64,000 bases of DNA from Bombardia bombarda (Eukaryota; Ascomycota; Sordariomycetes; Sordariales; Lasiosphaeriaceae): the NCBI GenBank assembly GCA_030512295.1, contig JAULSR010000003.1:248001-312000 (forward strand). Reading direction: 5' to 3'. Below the pieces are notes generated by a model. That model had not been told where the DNA came from. It saw nothing but the letters and a program-made list of their open reading frames with translations, and searched no databases. Made by a program: the position numbers and the translations under genes. Below, in pieces: positions 11,046 to 23,308 of the stretch; within the stretch, counting starts at the first letter, position 1; each line of letters starts with the position of its first letter.

Positions 11046-12077
11046 ATGCGTGCAGCACGGACTGCGTCGAGATTTCAGCACGTATTATTATCCACATTGC
11101 GAGTGCACCCTCCTGCAACAAATCATCTCCAACCTCGGCTATCAGCAACATCAACAACAGCAGCAGCGAAACAATCATCCGCCATGGGAAGCGTGCAGGA
11201 TCCTACCGTCGAGGCCCTCCAGAAATACACCACGTACGTAAACTGACGTCCTTTAAAATCGCGTACATTTATTAATATCACACCTAATTGACGGGGGGCT
11301 TTCCAGATGTGATGTCTCGGACGCGCTCATCAAGCTCAAGTTCCGCAACGGGGGCTTCCTCTCGGGGTTGACCATGTGGTCGCCGCAGCGCCAGGACGGC
11401 CCGACCAAGATTGTTGGCCCAGCGTATACGGTTCAATATGTGCCGCTGGCGGACCCCCGTCCCAAACACCCGACTCATTATGTGCGTCTTTCTCTGGCCA
11501 TGGAGTGCACATCACCTATCAGAGAGAGAGATCAATGTAGCGATTTACTAACAGCACATCAGATTGACTCGGTCCCAAAAGGCGCCGTGGTCTTCGTCTC
11601 CTGTCCGCCCAAGACCCCGAACGCTGTATACGGCGGTCTGATGTCGGCACGCGCCAGGGCAAGCGGAGCGGTTGGGTCGGTCATTGATGGTCGGTTTCGT
11701 GATCTTCAAGAGCAGAGAGACCTTGGATACCCTGTTAGTAACCCTCTCTCATATACCTACCTGTTTTGTATTTGATTGCTAAGATGAAATGACGGATTAA
11801 GATATTTGCCCGTGATGTGGGCACGGCACCTCCGGCAGAACTGCTCAAAGTCGCTGCCGTCAACGTGTCGGTCAAGCTGCAGACAGATGAGCAGGACATA
11901 ACCATTAACCCGGGTGACTATCTCATTGGCGATATCAACGGGGTTGTCGTCTTGCCCAAGGAGCTGGCCCAGGAAGCCCTTCCACTCATGGCGAAGCAGG
12001 TCGAGGCCGACTCCAAGATGGCCGTAGAAATTCAAAAGGGCATGAGTTTCACCGAGGCGAGCAAGAAGTTTAGATGA
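11046..12077 (+). CDS. RraA-like / HMG-aldolase family protein
   Basis: Exons 11046 (or 11184)-11233, 11307-11481, 11563-11733 and 11802-12077. From ATG 11184 the product is 223 aa (MGSVQDPTVEALQKY...). From the in-frame upstream ATG at 11046 it is 269 aa. Core motifs are TCDVSDALIK, GPAYTVQ, GLMSARARASGAVGSVIDG and GRFRDL, the Gly-x-x-Arg-Asp substrate/metal site of the RraA fold. Family members include 4-hydroxy-4-methyl-2-oxoglutarate aldolase and oxaloacetate decarboxylase, which release pyruvate; fungal function is poorly known. The extra 46 residues are Arg/Ser/Ala-rich with almost no acidic residues, like a mitochondrial presequence. Confidence 0.9.
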
Positions 12078-12420
12078 GAAAGTGGCAAGTCATGTTTAGT
12101 AAGATGAAATTAAATTGACATTTTGGTCGTAGCACCCTTGGTTACCCAGGCACTGTCGGTTAGGCACATAGCCGCTGTAAATTTACATATTATATAAGCA
12201 TTCGATACCGCCGTGCATCGCACACGCCTGCCAGTTTTAGGTCGTGCAGTGCAGCACGCCATACCTGAACATCATTAATCCATTGCGCGGGGCATCATCG
12301 CCCGTCGCGGCCTGCTTTGTAATGGACGGTCAACTCAACCTCATCTCATCCATCCCATCCCTACTCATTCTCCACACAACGCCCATCCATAATAATTCCA
12401 TACTAGCCCAACGCCCAGCC
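12078..12420. other. Short intergenic with TATA-like element
   Basis: Joins the RraA-like gene to the next gene on the same strand. TATATAA at about 12191-12197 lies some 225 nt before the next ATG and could be a core promoter element. Confidence 0.4.
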
Positions 12421-14098
12421 ATGGCACCCGACGGCGACATTATTGATACAGAGAGCCAAACCCAAACAAGAAGAATAATGGCTACAACCTCCAGCTCGGA
12501 ACAGACGCCACTGATTGGCGACCATCGCTCAGATGCACAATATCACGATGGTGATGAACCGCAAGATCAAAGCTCAGATGGCCAGGAGGTTGAGCCTAAG
12601 GCATCCAAGACTGTTAGCTGGTATGCCTGGAGGATACTCCTAGCCGTTTTATCAATTTTGGTTCTCGTTGTGTTCATCAAGGGCTGGGTGGACGCCGGTG
12701 GTGATGTCGATGTAGGTTACCCGTTTGCTTCTCATGCCCAGCGCCCTTTATCTCATCAACTAATCTCTGGTGCAGTTTGACCTGGGCGGCGCGCTCAAGC
12801 GAGCTCTTGGGGGTGGACTGAGCGGTGCTGCAGCCATGGTTCTTCAGGTGCTGCTGCTGATGGTACGTACGAAACCGACCTACTCTTATCTGATTGGATT
12901 CTCACAGCGTACTAAACACGCATCTTGCCGCTGCAGCCGCTCCGAACCATCATGAACTACCAGTACCGCTTCGGCTCGTCTTTTACGGCTGCGACGCGGA
13001 CGCTGCACCAAGATGGCGGCATCCGGCGTTACTACCAGGGCATGGGGGCTGCGCTCGTCCAGGGTATGTCGTTCGCTCAGATATCGACTAGAGAAGATGT
13101 GAAGTGCATACGTGATATGCTAACTGGGCCATGATGTTCACAACAGGCCCGGTTGCGAGATTCGGCGACACTGCGGCCAATGCCGGCATCCTCGCTTTGC
13201 TCCATTCAAACTCGTATCTGAAAGATCTGCCTTCGCCCGTCAAGACCATATTTGCCTCCCTTTGGTATGTACTTACCCAACCCCTACGAGGTCGCATACA
13301 GCCAAGTTTGCAACCCATGATGTTCTTGCTCAAGGCGACTGACTCGCGGTATCTTTCAACTCCAGCGCCGCCGCATTCCGTATGATCCTCACCCCCATCG
13401 ACACCCTCAAGACAACCCTCCAGGCGCAAGGCGCGCGCGGGACTGCGCTGCTCCGTCAGCGCATTAAGACAAACGGCGTCGGTAGTCTGTGGTGGGGCGC
13501 CCTTGCAACGGCCGCTGCGACTTTCGTGGGCCACTACCCGTGGTTTGCTACCGTATGTTTGATTCTTTTTTCCCTTGTTTGATATCAATAACCCATGGTC
13601 GAAACCCCCTTGTGACTGACAACCGCAAAAGTACAACTACCTGTCCGAGGCCATCACTGAGCCGCCCAAGCACCCCCTCGGCATATGGCTGCTCCGACTT
13701 GCCTTTATTGGCTTTGTTGCGTCTATTGTGTCCGACTCCATCTCCAACTCGTTGAGGGTCGTCAAGACTTATCGCCAGGTCAACGACACCAAGGTCTCGT
13801 ACTGTAAGTGTCTCTCTTTGATGAATGATGAAGTTCTGGGCTGACAATCCCGATTTCAAACGCAATAGCCGAAGCCGCGAGACTGGTCATCCTCCAAGAC
13901 GGGATTTCCGGGCTGTTTGGACGCGGGCTCAAGACGCGCATCCTCTGCAACGGACTGCAGGGGCTGCTTTTCTCGATTCTCTGGAAGCTGTTTCTCGACT
14001 TGTGAGTTTCACCGTTCATAGTCACGAGAGAGGACTGGACTAACCCACGCGTGTGCCTTTTCTTGACTAGGTGGAAGGAAAAGACGACTTCTACTTGA
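12421..14098 (+). CDS. Mitochondrial-carrier-family (SLC25-like) membrane protein with N-terminal extension
   Basis: Eight exons: 12421-12711, 12776-12862, 12937-13063, 13147-13264, 13366-13552, 13632-13803, 13869-14001 and 14071-14098. The total is 380 aa. Carrier-type signatures are visible: PLRTIMNYQYRFGS with a downstream GIRRYYQGMGAALVQGP in repeat 1, and PIDTLKTTLQAQG with GVGSLWWGA in repeat 2. Repeat 3 is weaker, SDSISNSLRVVKTYRQ with GISGLFGRGLKTRI. A soluble acidic N terminus of about 60 residues and an extra hydrophobic helix (WRILLAVLSILVLVVFIKGW) precede the repeats, which is unusual for canonical carriers. The substrate and membrane are uncertain. Confidence 0.88.
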
Positions 14099-16104
14099 GG
14101 GAGAAATGAAGTATTAGAAAGAGGGACGAGTTGACAGTCGATGGCTGTTGGATTTGGTCAAGTTACCGGCAAAGCCTTATTCTACTTGGTGTGTGCAGTA
14201 TTTGGAAATATCATACAAATGCATGCAATGTGAGTAATAAGGATTTGGCATTTATACTCATCACACATCTACATAGATGTATATTGTGGTAAATCTTACC
14301 TTGCACACTGTGGCAATTTAAACATCTTCTCTTACGCATAATCCGCCGAGTGTGCGGGTTAGGGGTTGTCTGTCAGCGTAATACGGAGAATTGGGTATAA
14401 GGGTGGGACGGAATGGGGAAATGCGACCTCAGTCATGCAGAGCGAGGGTTGTGCTATTGGGTGGTAAGCGAAGATGCGGCCTGGGTCTCAGCACAGTGTC
14501 GTATCCGGCGGCTCGTCGTGGGATTGGCTGCTGTGGTTAATTAAGCGGTTTTGCGGGCTGGGAGAGGGTTGGGTGGTCAAAAAAGATGGGAGGCTAGGAA
14601 GAAGCGATGTTTCCCACGTTGCAGTTTGCTCCATGAAAAGAGGGTGGGAACTGTGAGACAATCTGAGACTTTTACTGTAAGGTACGGGGAAAGGGTGATA
14701 TGGGCAGGGCAAGGACAATGCTGTGCGATAACATAAAACAAGGTATGTCGTCGGTGAAGTAAAGAAAGGGGGAGGCCATCGTGAAGTGATAGGAATGGTT
14801 TACATCAAAAAAGAGGGACGAGTGGTGGGCGGGAAGACAAGCCAGGCAAGGGTTGAGGCAGGCTTCGGGCAGCAGGGGGGCATGTACACTACACAGTACG
14901 CACAGCCCTCGGCACGACATCGTCCCAGCCACTCGGGAGCCATAGATCCTCATCAGCCCGAGGGCGGATTGCTGTACTTGGAAATAGGGCGTCGCACCAA
15001 TGCCCTTCCGCTATCATCGGTGACCATCTTGAGGGTAGTGGAAGATGGCGTGTTGGTGGTGGTGGTGGTGGTGGTACCCGAAGGATGCAAGTTCAACGAT
15101 GGATAAATGTGAGACAAGTAGATAAGAGTAAGATACAATCATCCTCTCGTATTCTAGACGGTGAGATGAGATGATGAAGGAGGAATGGTACACAGCTTCA
15201 GGAGTTGCATCAGCGATTACCCAATTCTGATGCGCGCCGGGAAGAATGGCGCTGCGTACCAGTTACAGGTCGTACTGTGTCCAGACGGCCCCCGCCGAAG
15301 TAGCCACCCATTGATAAGGCAACCACGACGCCCCCACCCCGCCTGGACTGCTACAGACTTAGCTAGCTAGACCCTGGAACCCAATCTACCTACCAAGAAA
15401 CAGTCCACTCTGTTGCTCTGTTCACTTGGGCACAACGGAAATGAAATCCCTAGTCTCTGAGCGGATGCAATCGCACGATTGACTTGAGATCTTCTTCGAG
15501 TCTGGATGCTTCGTCTGAGAAGCGGGTCGGGCTGACATGACGTGGGGAAGCGACCCAGGAACTGGGACTGCAACTGCCCGTGTCTGCCGTGTGGGCGACG
15601 TTGAACCCCCCCGGGCCCCATGAAAAAAAAACCAGGCGGAGCAGACACAGCGCAGCGCGCAGCACCGCCTAACCTGAAATGTACCTAATTCGTACATGTA
15701 CCACACGATCGAGTACACAGTAAAGCAGAACAAAGCTTGGCAAACAGGACCCCAGACTCCCGTTACGGGCGAACATCCCATCGTTGCCTTTGTACTCTCT
15801 CCACCATCCATCCTTGTGTTGACGTTTTGGTGACCCGTCCTCAACTCGAGAGACAGTTGGACTGACAGCCTGACAGCCTGCCTGACCATTTAATCGCAAC
15901 CATTGATCCCGAGCCACCAGGCGCTGACACACGTAACCACGACACATCCGGGCGCCAATTACACACACGCCTTCCGAGAGAGCCTTTCGAGCTTGGGAGG
16001 AGCGCAATGCAGAGGCTTGGTCCTTGATAGCAGGACAACACTCGACCGATTGATCGAAATTTATTATCTCGCATACTATTGTCGCCCATCTATTTCGATC
16101 CACA
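14099..16104. other. 2-kb intergenic region
   Basis: No exon is supported on either strand. It holds a GGT trinucleotide run at 15055-15075 and several CTACCTA-type words. The last part is the promoter and 5' UTR of the gene at 16105. Confidence 0.5.
15055..15075. repeat. GGT trinucleotide microsatellite
   Basis: Seven perfect GGT units in noncoding DNA. Confidence 0.9.
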
Positions 16105-17677
16105 ATGCCTATCCCACCATTCAAATTACCGGTGCCCATCTTCGGGCCTCCCGCCACCTTCACACCCCCGACGTCACCACTGTTGCGATCCAGAGACCCA
16201 ATTCGAGATCCCGAGTCGCAGAAACCCAAAGCAACAACTATCGTAAGCAATCTTGCATACGCCAGCCTTGGTTTTGATGGGAAAACTCAAGTCTAACACC
16301 ACATAGATTGTCGCGGCCGTCATCGTGGGTTTGCTGCTCCTGCTTGTCGGTGTCATCTTCATACGCAACATCCGCAGCCGACACCCGAATCCAAAGTACA
16401 TCCCAACACCCACCCTAAAACGCTTCTGGACCAACTGGAAGGTGCCGGCATATCGCTCCCAGCATAGCTACGAACCAACTGGCCTCGACGATGACTTCAC
16501 TCGCCGAAATCGTATGCAGCAGAGCAACCTCGGAAGTCCCCCCGTCGTCGGAACCCAGACCCGAGGCAACCTCACCGCTGGTGCTGCTGCTGGTGCCACG
16601 GCGACAACCGATGGAGTAGACCGCAACACATCGGTCCGCAGCGTCATGACGCTTCCCGTTTACCGCCCGAGAGCGACCGAGAACGAACAGGTGCTTGGCC
16701 GAGAGGGCGAGCGCGATGGCATTGACGTGGTGGTGGAGATGCCAACGGCCGAGGACGAGGAGGCATTGCGAGAGAACGAGATGGCGGCGCTGTACCAGAT
16801 CCGGGTGGCGAGGCGGCGACAGATTGAGGAGCGCGAGGAGCGGAGGCGTCTGCGCCGGGAAGCGCGCGAGAACAACAACAGCGTCGCTCTTCAGGAGATC
16901 CGGGAGCGAATGCGGGTCCAGCCTGGGCGCAACGCCGAGGAGATCGAGGCGCTGCGTAACGAGCACGAGCGCATCAGGGAGACGCGCCAGCGTGCTGTGA
17001 GCAGCGTGTCCTACGGCGACCTGGGCGTTGTGAGGGCAGACGGCACGCGCCTGCGCGCCAACAGCACCGAGAGCGAACGGATCGGCCTTTTGAGTGACGC
17101 GGCAAGCCTTGGCACACTTACAGGGCCCGACGGTGGCCCGCTACATCGTCGGGGCCGCAGCGCGAGCTCAGCGATAAGTATCGACACGGCGACCGAAACG
17201 ATTGACTCGCCGAATCTGGGAGGCAGCACGTTCAGCCTCGTAACCGCTGGGCAGGGCCGGTCGAGGGCGAATTCAGCAGCAGAGACGCCCCGGTTGTCGA
17301 GCACCACGACGCGCGCCGGATCAAGCCCCGAGATTATCGATGCCGAGGACGCTGACCTCGGCGAATCCAACATGCCGCCCCCGGGTTACGATGACGTGAG
17401 CCTGGATGACCTGACCGTAGTGCGCTCAGAAAACAACCAGGTTGCATCTGGGCGAAATAGCCCCTATAACGAGCCCCCACCAAACTACCCCGGGCCGGCA
17501 CAGACCAGGAATGCGAGGCTCTCGGTTCATATGGACGATCTGGCGGTACAAGCACAAACAATTGACGAGAGCCCGAGGCGGTCGTCGAGGGGTTCGGCCA
17601 ACTTTCCCCAGCTCCCCAGTCTGCGACTCAGCCAACTACCCCAAATTGTGATTGAGCCGTCGAGCGCAAGACCATAA
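16105..17677 (+). CDS. Single-pass membrane protein with cytosolic coiled coil and two PPxY motifs
   Basis: Exons 16105-16242 and 16307-17677 give 502 aa. The first exon encodes a Pro-rich N terminus of 46 residues (MPIPPFKLPVPIFGPP). A single hydrophobic helix (VAAVIVGLLLLLVGVIFI) follows at about 47-65, ending in basic RNIRSRH, which predicts that the remainder is cytosolic. Residues about 200-290 are an Arg/Glu-rich likely coiled coil. Two PY motifs are present, PPPGY near 402 and PPPNY near 437, the type bound by WW domains of the ubiquitin ligase Rsp5. The layout resembles RCR-type Rsp5 adaptors. I do not recognise a named orthologue. Confidence 0.85.
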
Positions 17678-20422
17678 AGGTGACGAATGAGGGATATCAT
17701 CAGACCGCACCTACCACGACTTTTGTTCGAAAGGGGAAGGAGGGGCGTGAAACACGCACACATAAACGGACACACAAACACAACATACACACACATACGT
17801 ACATATGCTATTTGCCTATGCTTTGCAACGACAGTCGAGGAACGGAACATTGGATGACGCGGAAATGATTGGAATGGACTGGCAATGGAGTTGGAGACAT
17901 TGCTTTATCATATTGGGGCGCCATTTGGGGTTCGGCTATTTTCTGTCATGCCAAATATTTCCTCCTCTTTATTTGCATATTGACTCGGAACCTTGTATGT
18001 TCCCTCCCTCCTTCTATAAGACGCCATCGGTTATCACATTACACATATTACTTGTATCTTTGCCATGTACATATTTACCAGCACTACTCGCGAAATAGGT
18101 AGCCCCGAAGAATGGGAAATCGGGAACTGGTAATAAAGAAGAGTATGCATCTCGGAACTTGGGAATGACACCTGATCACGACTGATGCAAGTGATATCTG
18201 ATTCCTTTTGTATATGCCGTGGCTTGCGAACGACGCATTGCATGCGTTACGCGAAAACACGGGGAGATTAACTACCTACTGATTCATCTTCTTGTCCAAC
18301 CGATAACCACACTCCTCTCACTACCTACTTACTCCTACCAAGATATCCTGTACTACACAGCACTTCAGGTAAGTTGATGTGCCTGCTGGCTACCTCCTAT
18401 AAGGATCTATCCTGCCAGGAGTGGAATACCGAATTAGGCTCAGAAGAAACTACAATCGACGCGATCGAAAGAAAGAGAGCGGATTAATTCGGTTCTGACC
18501 CCCTAAAACGGCTCTCATACCGATAAGCAACCAAGTCCACCACCACCACCACCAAGTCCACCACCACCACCACCACCACCACATCTGCCATTCATGGAAA
18601 CTAGGTACCATAACGACATTCCCGTCTCAACCCTCTGCTGGTCTGACTGATGAGGTGGCGACATGGGTTCTGTATGTTCTGGATTCTACCCCCGATGGGA
18701 TTGGAGGAACCCGTTTAAAAATGTGTGGATGTGGTCAGGTACAAGACTTTGGTTGGTCACTTTTTGCTCCCCACAGCTCACGTATAAGACCAATGAAGCG
18801 CTAACTGATCAAACTCTTTATCATGATCATCAGTTCTCCATTGTTGTGCTACTGAGTAGACTCTGTTTGTTTCTTGGGTAAGAGAAGTAACAACAGTAGC
18901 GCTCAACTCTGCTCAAACACTTCAAGTTATATCTTTGGTCATGATAAATGCCTCCTAGGTTAGTCACTCTTTTGGTGTAACAATGCACATCATGTCTATA
19001 ATATTTTCCGTAGAGATCAACAACAACGACAACGACAACAGCCTCTGTCTGGGTATAACGGCGACAACCATTCTTCCATTTATAATCCGGGGAAGCATCA
19101 CCGTCGTAGTATCCAGAGAATTCTTGCATCTTTTGTGCCAATCAACCTCACTTAGAACCGAACCGCTTCGGGTCGGCGCGGTGCTGACTCGGTAAGATGC
19201 CCTGTTATGGAAAATTTGACTGGTAGACGATTCTAGATTGACAACATGCCGTAGCCAAACACCAGCACGCCTTTACACTGACAGGTAACATCATCCAAAA
19301 TGATCCACGATACAAGACCTTATTCCCACTTAGTATCTCGACTACCATCTCGCGTCCCGGCTTCACAGCAAGACATCAGACCAGCCAACCATCCACGAAA
19401 CCGTTACTCGCCAAGATTTTTGTTCAGTAATACACCAATGTCAGATCTCAAATACCTTTGCCTACCCTAAATCACCGTCTAGACTCGGCCCCAAATCCCA
19501 GGTGCCGAAGGCCCGAACCTAGCGCAGAAAGGGGGGATGACTGGTCGCTGGGTTAGCGCTACTGTTGGGAACTTGGGTGTGCCCTTCTTGGCGTCAACCC
19601 CGGCAAATCTTTGTCCCTCTATCTCGGGTTCTGCCTCGGCCTGCTCTCTGGATAACTAATCCTGTCCAAAGCGACGGGACGCCGCAAGCATATCAAGATC
19701 CTTCTCAATATTTCATCATTCATATTCCACCTTTCCAATTGGATATGACAAACTCGGATCTATGGAAATAAGTCAGAGAAAGTAAAAAGAAATCTGTAAT
19801 GCATATGCGCGACTGGCTTGGGCCCAATGATGAATGATCAATCCAAACAGACGGGTCTTGTTTCGCAACCACAACCAAATCCCTGGATCCCACCTAAGGC
19901 CGTAGTGTACTAGAAAGAAGAGCCCCATTTCCAAGCCGCCCTTACAGACAAAAAGGACCAAACAAAAAGGTAATGTGACCGGGAATAAGCTAGAATAACA
20001 GATTCACCTAGTAATTAGGTAGATTAGAAATCCATCATCCGCTTGCCCAAACCCTTACCACCCACACCGTGACTCCTTATGGTCAAGATGGATGGGCGGA
20101 TGTGATCCAAGTCTGCCTACCGTAGTGCCAACTACATTATTCTTAGCCCATCTTCTTCAAGAGCCAGGTCATCATAAAAGGGGACCCGTTCCCCGCAAAA
20201 CGGCTTCCGGTTCACGATGACTGTACGTAATTGTACAACGCCTTATATCTGTCGACAAAAGACCCAGCTTGCCTGACACTCGTGTATGCCTCACTTGTGT
20301 CTACCCGCCTCGAAGTGATCCGCCGTTCGTCGACTCTCGATAAAACACCACCCTGACCGATTCCATCTCTAACAGTCAGTCAGCCAGTCAGTCAGACGGG
20401 TCCTCGACGTACACAAGCCGCA
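17678..20422. other. 2.7-kb gene-free interval with simple repeats
   Basis: No exon is supported. It contains an AC-rich stretch at 17755-17800, an interrupted CCA array at 18537-18582, a CAACGA-rich patch near 19018-19040 and TCAG-type repeats at 20373-20396 just before the next ATG. TACCTA/TAGGTA words are frequent at 18260-18400 and near 20010. Confidence 0.5.
18537..18582. repeat. Interrupted CCA trinucleotide microsatellite
   Basis: Two runs of CCA units separated by AGT, in noncoding DNA. Confidence 0.9.
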
Positions 20423-21829
20423 ATGGAGAAGGACATCAGAGAGTCGGACGCCTCCGAGACGGACACGGCATCAGAAGACCGCGTCGTCTACTCCGACTCC
20501 AGAGGAGACAGGGACATCGAAAAATCCGGATCTCTCCCAGCACCACATACCACCGAAGCGGTACCAACACCGATGATATCCGATCCCTCCTCCGAGCCGT
20601 CGTCCTCCACAGACCCCGACCCAGCCCCCGATGGCGGTCTCCAAGCCTGGCTCCAGGTCCTCGGCTCCGTCGTCATCCTCGCCAACACCTGGGGGCTCAT
20701 CAACACCTTTGGCGTCTACCAAGCCTACTACGAGACCGACCTCCTCAAGTCCAACACCTCCTCTGAGATCTCATGGATCGGCTCCATCCAAGCCTCGCTG
20801 CTCCTGCTCGTCGGCGTCATCTCCGGCCCCCTATTCGACGCGGGCTACTTCCGCCACCTGCTGATAACCGGCCTCACCCTCATTGTCTTTGGCCAGTTCA
20901 TGACCTCGCTGTGCACGCAGTACTGGCAGGTACTGCTGGCGCAGGGCTTCTGCATCGGCATCGGCATGGGCCTGACGTTCCTGCCCTCGGCCGCCATCGT
21001 GTCGCAGTACTTCACCAAGCACCGCGCCCTCGCCATAGGCATCTCGAGCGCCGGCTCGCCCGTCGCGGGCATCATCTTCCCCGTCATCTTCAGCCGACTC
21101 GAGCCCACGCTCGGCTTCGGCTGGGCGACGCGTGTGATTGCCTTCGTCCTGCTCGCCATATCTATCGTCCCCGTGCTCTTTATGCGCACGCGCCTGCCTC
21201 CCTCGGGCAGGGCCCGCGCCTTCATCGATAAGAGCGCGTTGCGCGATTGGCCATTTGCCGGTTTCGTCATCGCCGGCTTCTTTGGCTTCATGACGTTATA
21301 CGTGCCATTCTTCTACATCACGCTGTTCGCAACCTCGCATGGCATCACGACGCCCGACTTTGCGCCGTACCTGGTCACGTTCCTCAACCTCGGCTCTGTC
21401 TTTGGGCGCGTGGTCCCGAATGCCATTGCCGACAGGCTCGGTAGCCTGAACGTGCTGGTTGCGTGCACGTTTGCGAGCGCTGTGACTGCGTTTGGCTGGT
21501 TCGGCATCCACGACCTCGGCGGATCCGTGGTGTTTGCGCTGCTGTATGGCGCATTTTCCGGCGCCGTTGTCAGTCTGACACCATCTGTCGTCGCCAGCAT
21601 GACGCCCGATATGAGTCGTCTTGGAACGAGGCTGGGCATGAGCTTCATGTTCACGGGCGTCTCGATTCTCATCGGGACACCAATTGCCGGTTCCATTCTG
21701 GGCGACTTCACACAAGCCGAATGGCAGGGTACAATGGGATACGGCGCCGCTGGGCTCTTCATTGCAGCTGTCTTTTACAGCGTGTCGAGGGCCCTTCTCT
21801 ACAAGAGGAATAGGAGATGGAGAGATTGA
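20423..21829 (+). CDS. MFS transporter, monocarboxylate-transporter-like
   Basis: A single-exon gene of 468 aa. The first 70 residues are a polar Ser/Asp/Glu/Pro-rich cytosolic tail. Twelve predicted helices follow. The entry motif DGGLQAWLQVLGSVVILANTWG and the segments SWIGSIQASLLLLVGVISGP, QGFCIGIGMGLTFLPSAAIV and the loop YFTKHRALAIGISSAGSPVAG are the pattern of the fungal MCT-like MFS group (Mch-type). These proteins move monocarboxylates, riboflavin or secondary metabolites; the cargo cannot be deduced. The ATG lies 27 nt after a TCAG repeat tract. It is GC-rich relative to flanks, and the lack of introns contrasts with the eleven-exon permease at 8.4 kb. Confidence 0.93.
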   Translation: MEKDIRESDASETDTASEDRVVYSDSRGDRDIEKSGSLPAPHTTEAVPTPMISDPSSEPSSSTDPDPAPDGGLQAWLQVLGSVVILANTWGLINTFGVYQAYYETDLLKSNTSSEISWIGSIQASLLLLVGVISGPLFDAGYFRHLLITGLTLIVFGQFMTSLCTQYWQVLLAQGFCIGIGMGLTFLPSAAIVSQYFTKHRALAIGISSAGSPVAGIIFPVIFSRLEPTLGFGWATRVIAFVLLAISIVPVLFMRTRLPPSGRARAFIDKSALRDWPFAGFVIAGFFGFMTLYVPFFYITLFATSHGITTPDFAPYLVTFLNLGSVFGRVVPNAIADRLGSLNVLVACTFASAVTAFGWFGIHDLGGSVVFALLYGAFSGAVVSLTPSVVASMTPDMSRLGTRLGMSFMFTGVSILIGTPIAGSILGDFTQAEWQGTMGYGAAGLFIAAVFYSVSRALLYKRNRRWRD

Positions 21830-23308
21830 TTGGGAATAAAAAGCATGGGATAGGAGTCAAATGCATATTGGGCGGGCATCTGTAAGTTGCTGCTGTGTTT
21901 TGGGATTGGGTGTATCACATTGCGAGGAAAGAGCGTCAAAAGCATTTAAGCCACGGAGTTCAGGGATGAGAGAATGTGTTAGTTTCAGATGATAGATGAA
22001 CAAATAAGATCTTGCAAGTACTTTGCGATTCCCAACCTGTTCAGGTAGCTGTGATATGTGAACGAGAAAGAGGCTAGAGTGGTGATGATGGCATCAAGAG
22101 CCATTATAGAAAAAAGACAAGTCTGAACAGCCGAACCGAGTTTCAGAAACACGGCCGAGAGGCAGGCTGTGGCAAATCGCTTGCTTCTCGACTCTACCTA
22201 CACTGAACTGACGATGAGTTTCGACTTTCGACTGAGACAAGAGCGCATGTGATAGGTGATGGAGATCATCCTGAAACATGCACATACGGACACGACGGGG
22301 GCACTCGGCCGACATCAGCGGCCATTATCAACAGAGGCTTATGCAAGAACGCATCCACTTGGTAAGGTTGGGGTGCAAGTTTGTCAATGTGGACTAATAA
22401 TTAGAAATGCACCCTGGGGGATACAGGGTGGGTCAATAGCCATGTCAGCTCTTATTCAGCACCCAAGAGCAAGCCGGAGCCTCGAAGCAGCTGCAGGCGG
22501 TAGCGCCTCGTGATAGCGGGGCGCGGGGTAGTCTCTGCAAGATAACCATCTTAGGTAGGGTAAAGAGAGGGGAGAGCTCGGAGGGGTAGATCGGTGAGGC
22601 AGAGTAAGGTAGGTAGTTGACCAGAAATGTACCTGTAACGTAGGTAGCTAAGTGAATCCGAGGGGATTCAACAAGCAGGAAGACGACAAAAACATGGATA
22701 CTTACGCCTTTGGAAGGAGGTCCATCTAAAAGGCATTCGAGCTGCAACCTGTGTTGTTCATGTATGTATCAGCCGCTCGATCGGAGCTGCCCAGGCCACC
22801 AATGCATAGCTCTTGTCCAAGGGTCTTGTCTCAAGCGAACATGCCAGCGGGTATTGTTTCAACAACGGGCGGGCGGGAAATGGTATGTGTCTTGCACTTA
22901 CGGATATTGCTCCCCAGCATCAGGTTGCCGGGGAGCCCCTCGATCCAGATGTATAGTGTACTGCATGTCCCCTGTCTGTGTGTTTGGCAGGCACACCAAG
23001 TGGCTAGCCTCCTAGCCTCAGAGCTTATGCAGATTGGACAAAGATCTTTGGTGTTTTGGACCTGATTATTAGATCATGACGAATGCAGGGCGCTGAGTGT
23101 CGGATATCCGAGACCTGCCTAGTGTAGATGGTGTAAATACGGCGCCCTCCAATCCGTCTTGGAACGTACCTATATAAACGGTGCCCCTCGCAAGTTTATA
23201 GCGCACCATTCCGAACTCTTCACATAATCCTCCAAGCTACCTACACTGCAAATTAGTGCTCTAGAGTCTCGATATCCCTGTTGTATCGTATAAATATTGT
23301 TGCCCAAC
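21830..23308. other. Intergenic with a core promoter for the WrbA-like gene
   Basis: No supported gene. GGTAGGTA-type words cluster at 22550-22640. The 3' end carries the TATA-like box described separately. Confidence 0.5.
23171..23178 (+). promoter_or_regulatory. TATA-like box
   Basis: TATATAAA about 130 nt before the ATG at 23309, in a suitable place for the WrbA-like gene. Confidence 0.5.

Noticed and set aside
18537..18582. Possible CRISPR-like or tandem array
   Set aside because: Simple trinucleotide repeats without spacers, in a eukaryotic genome.
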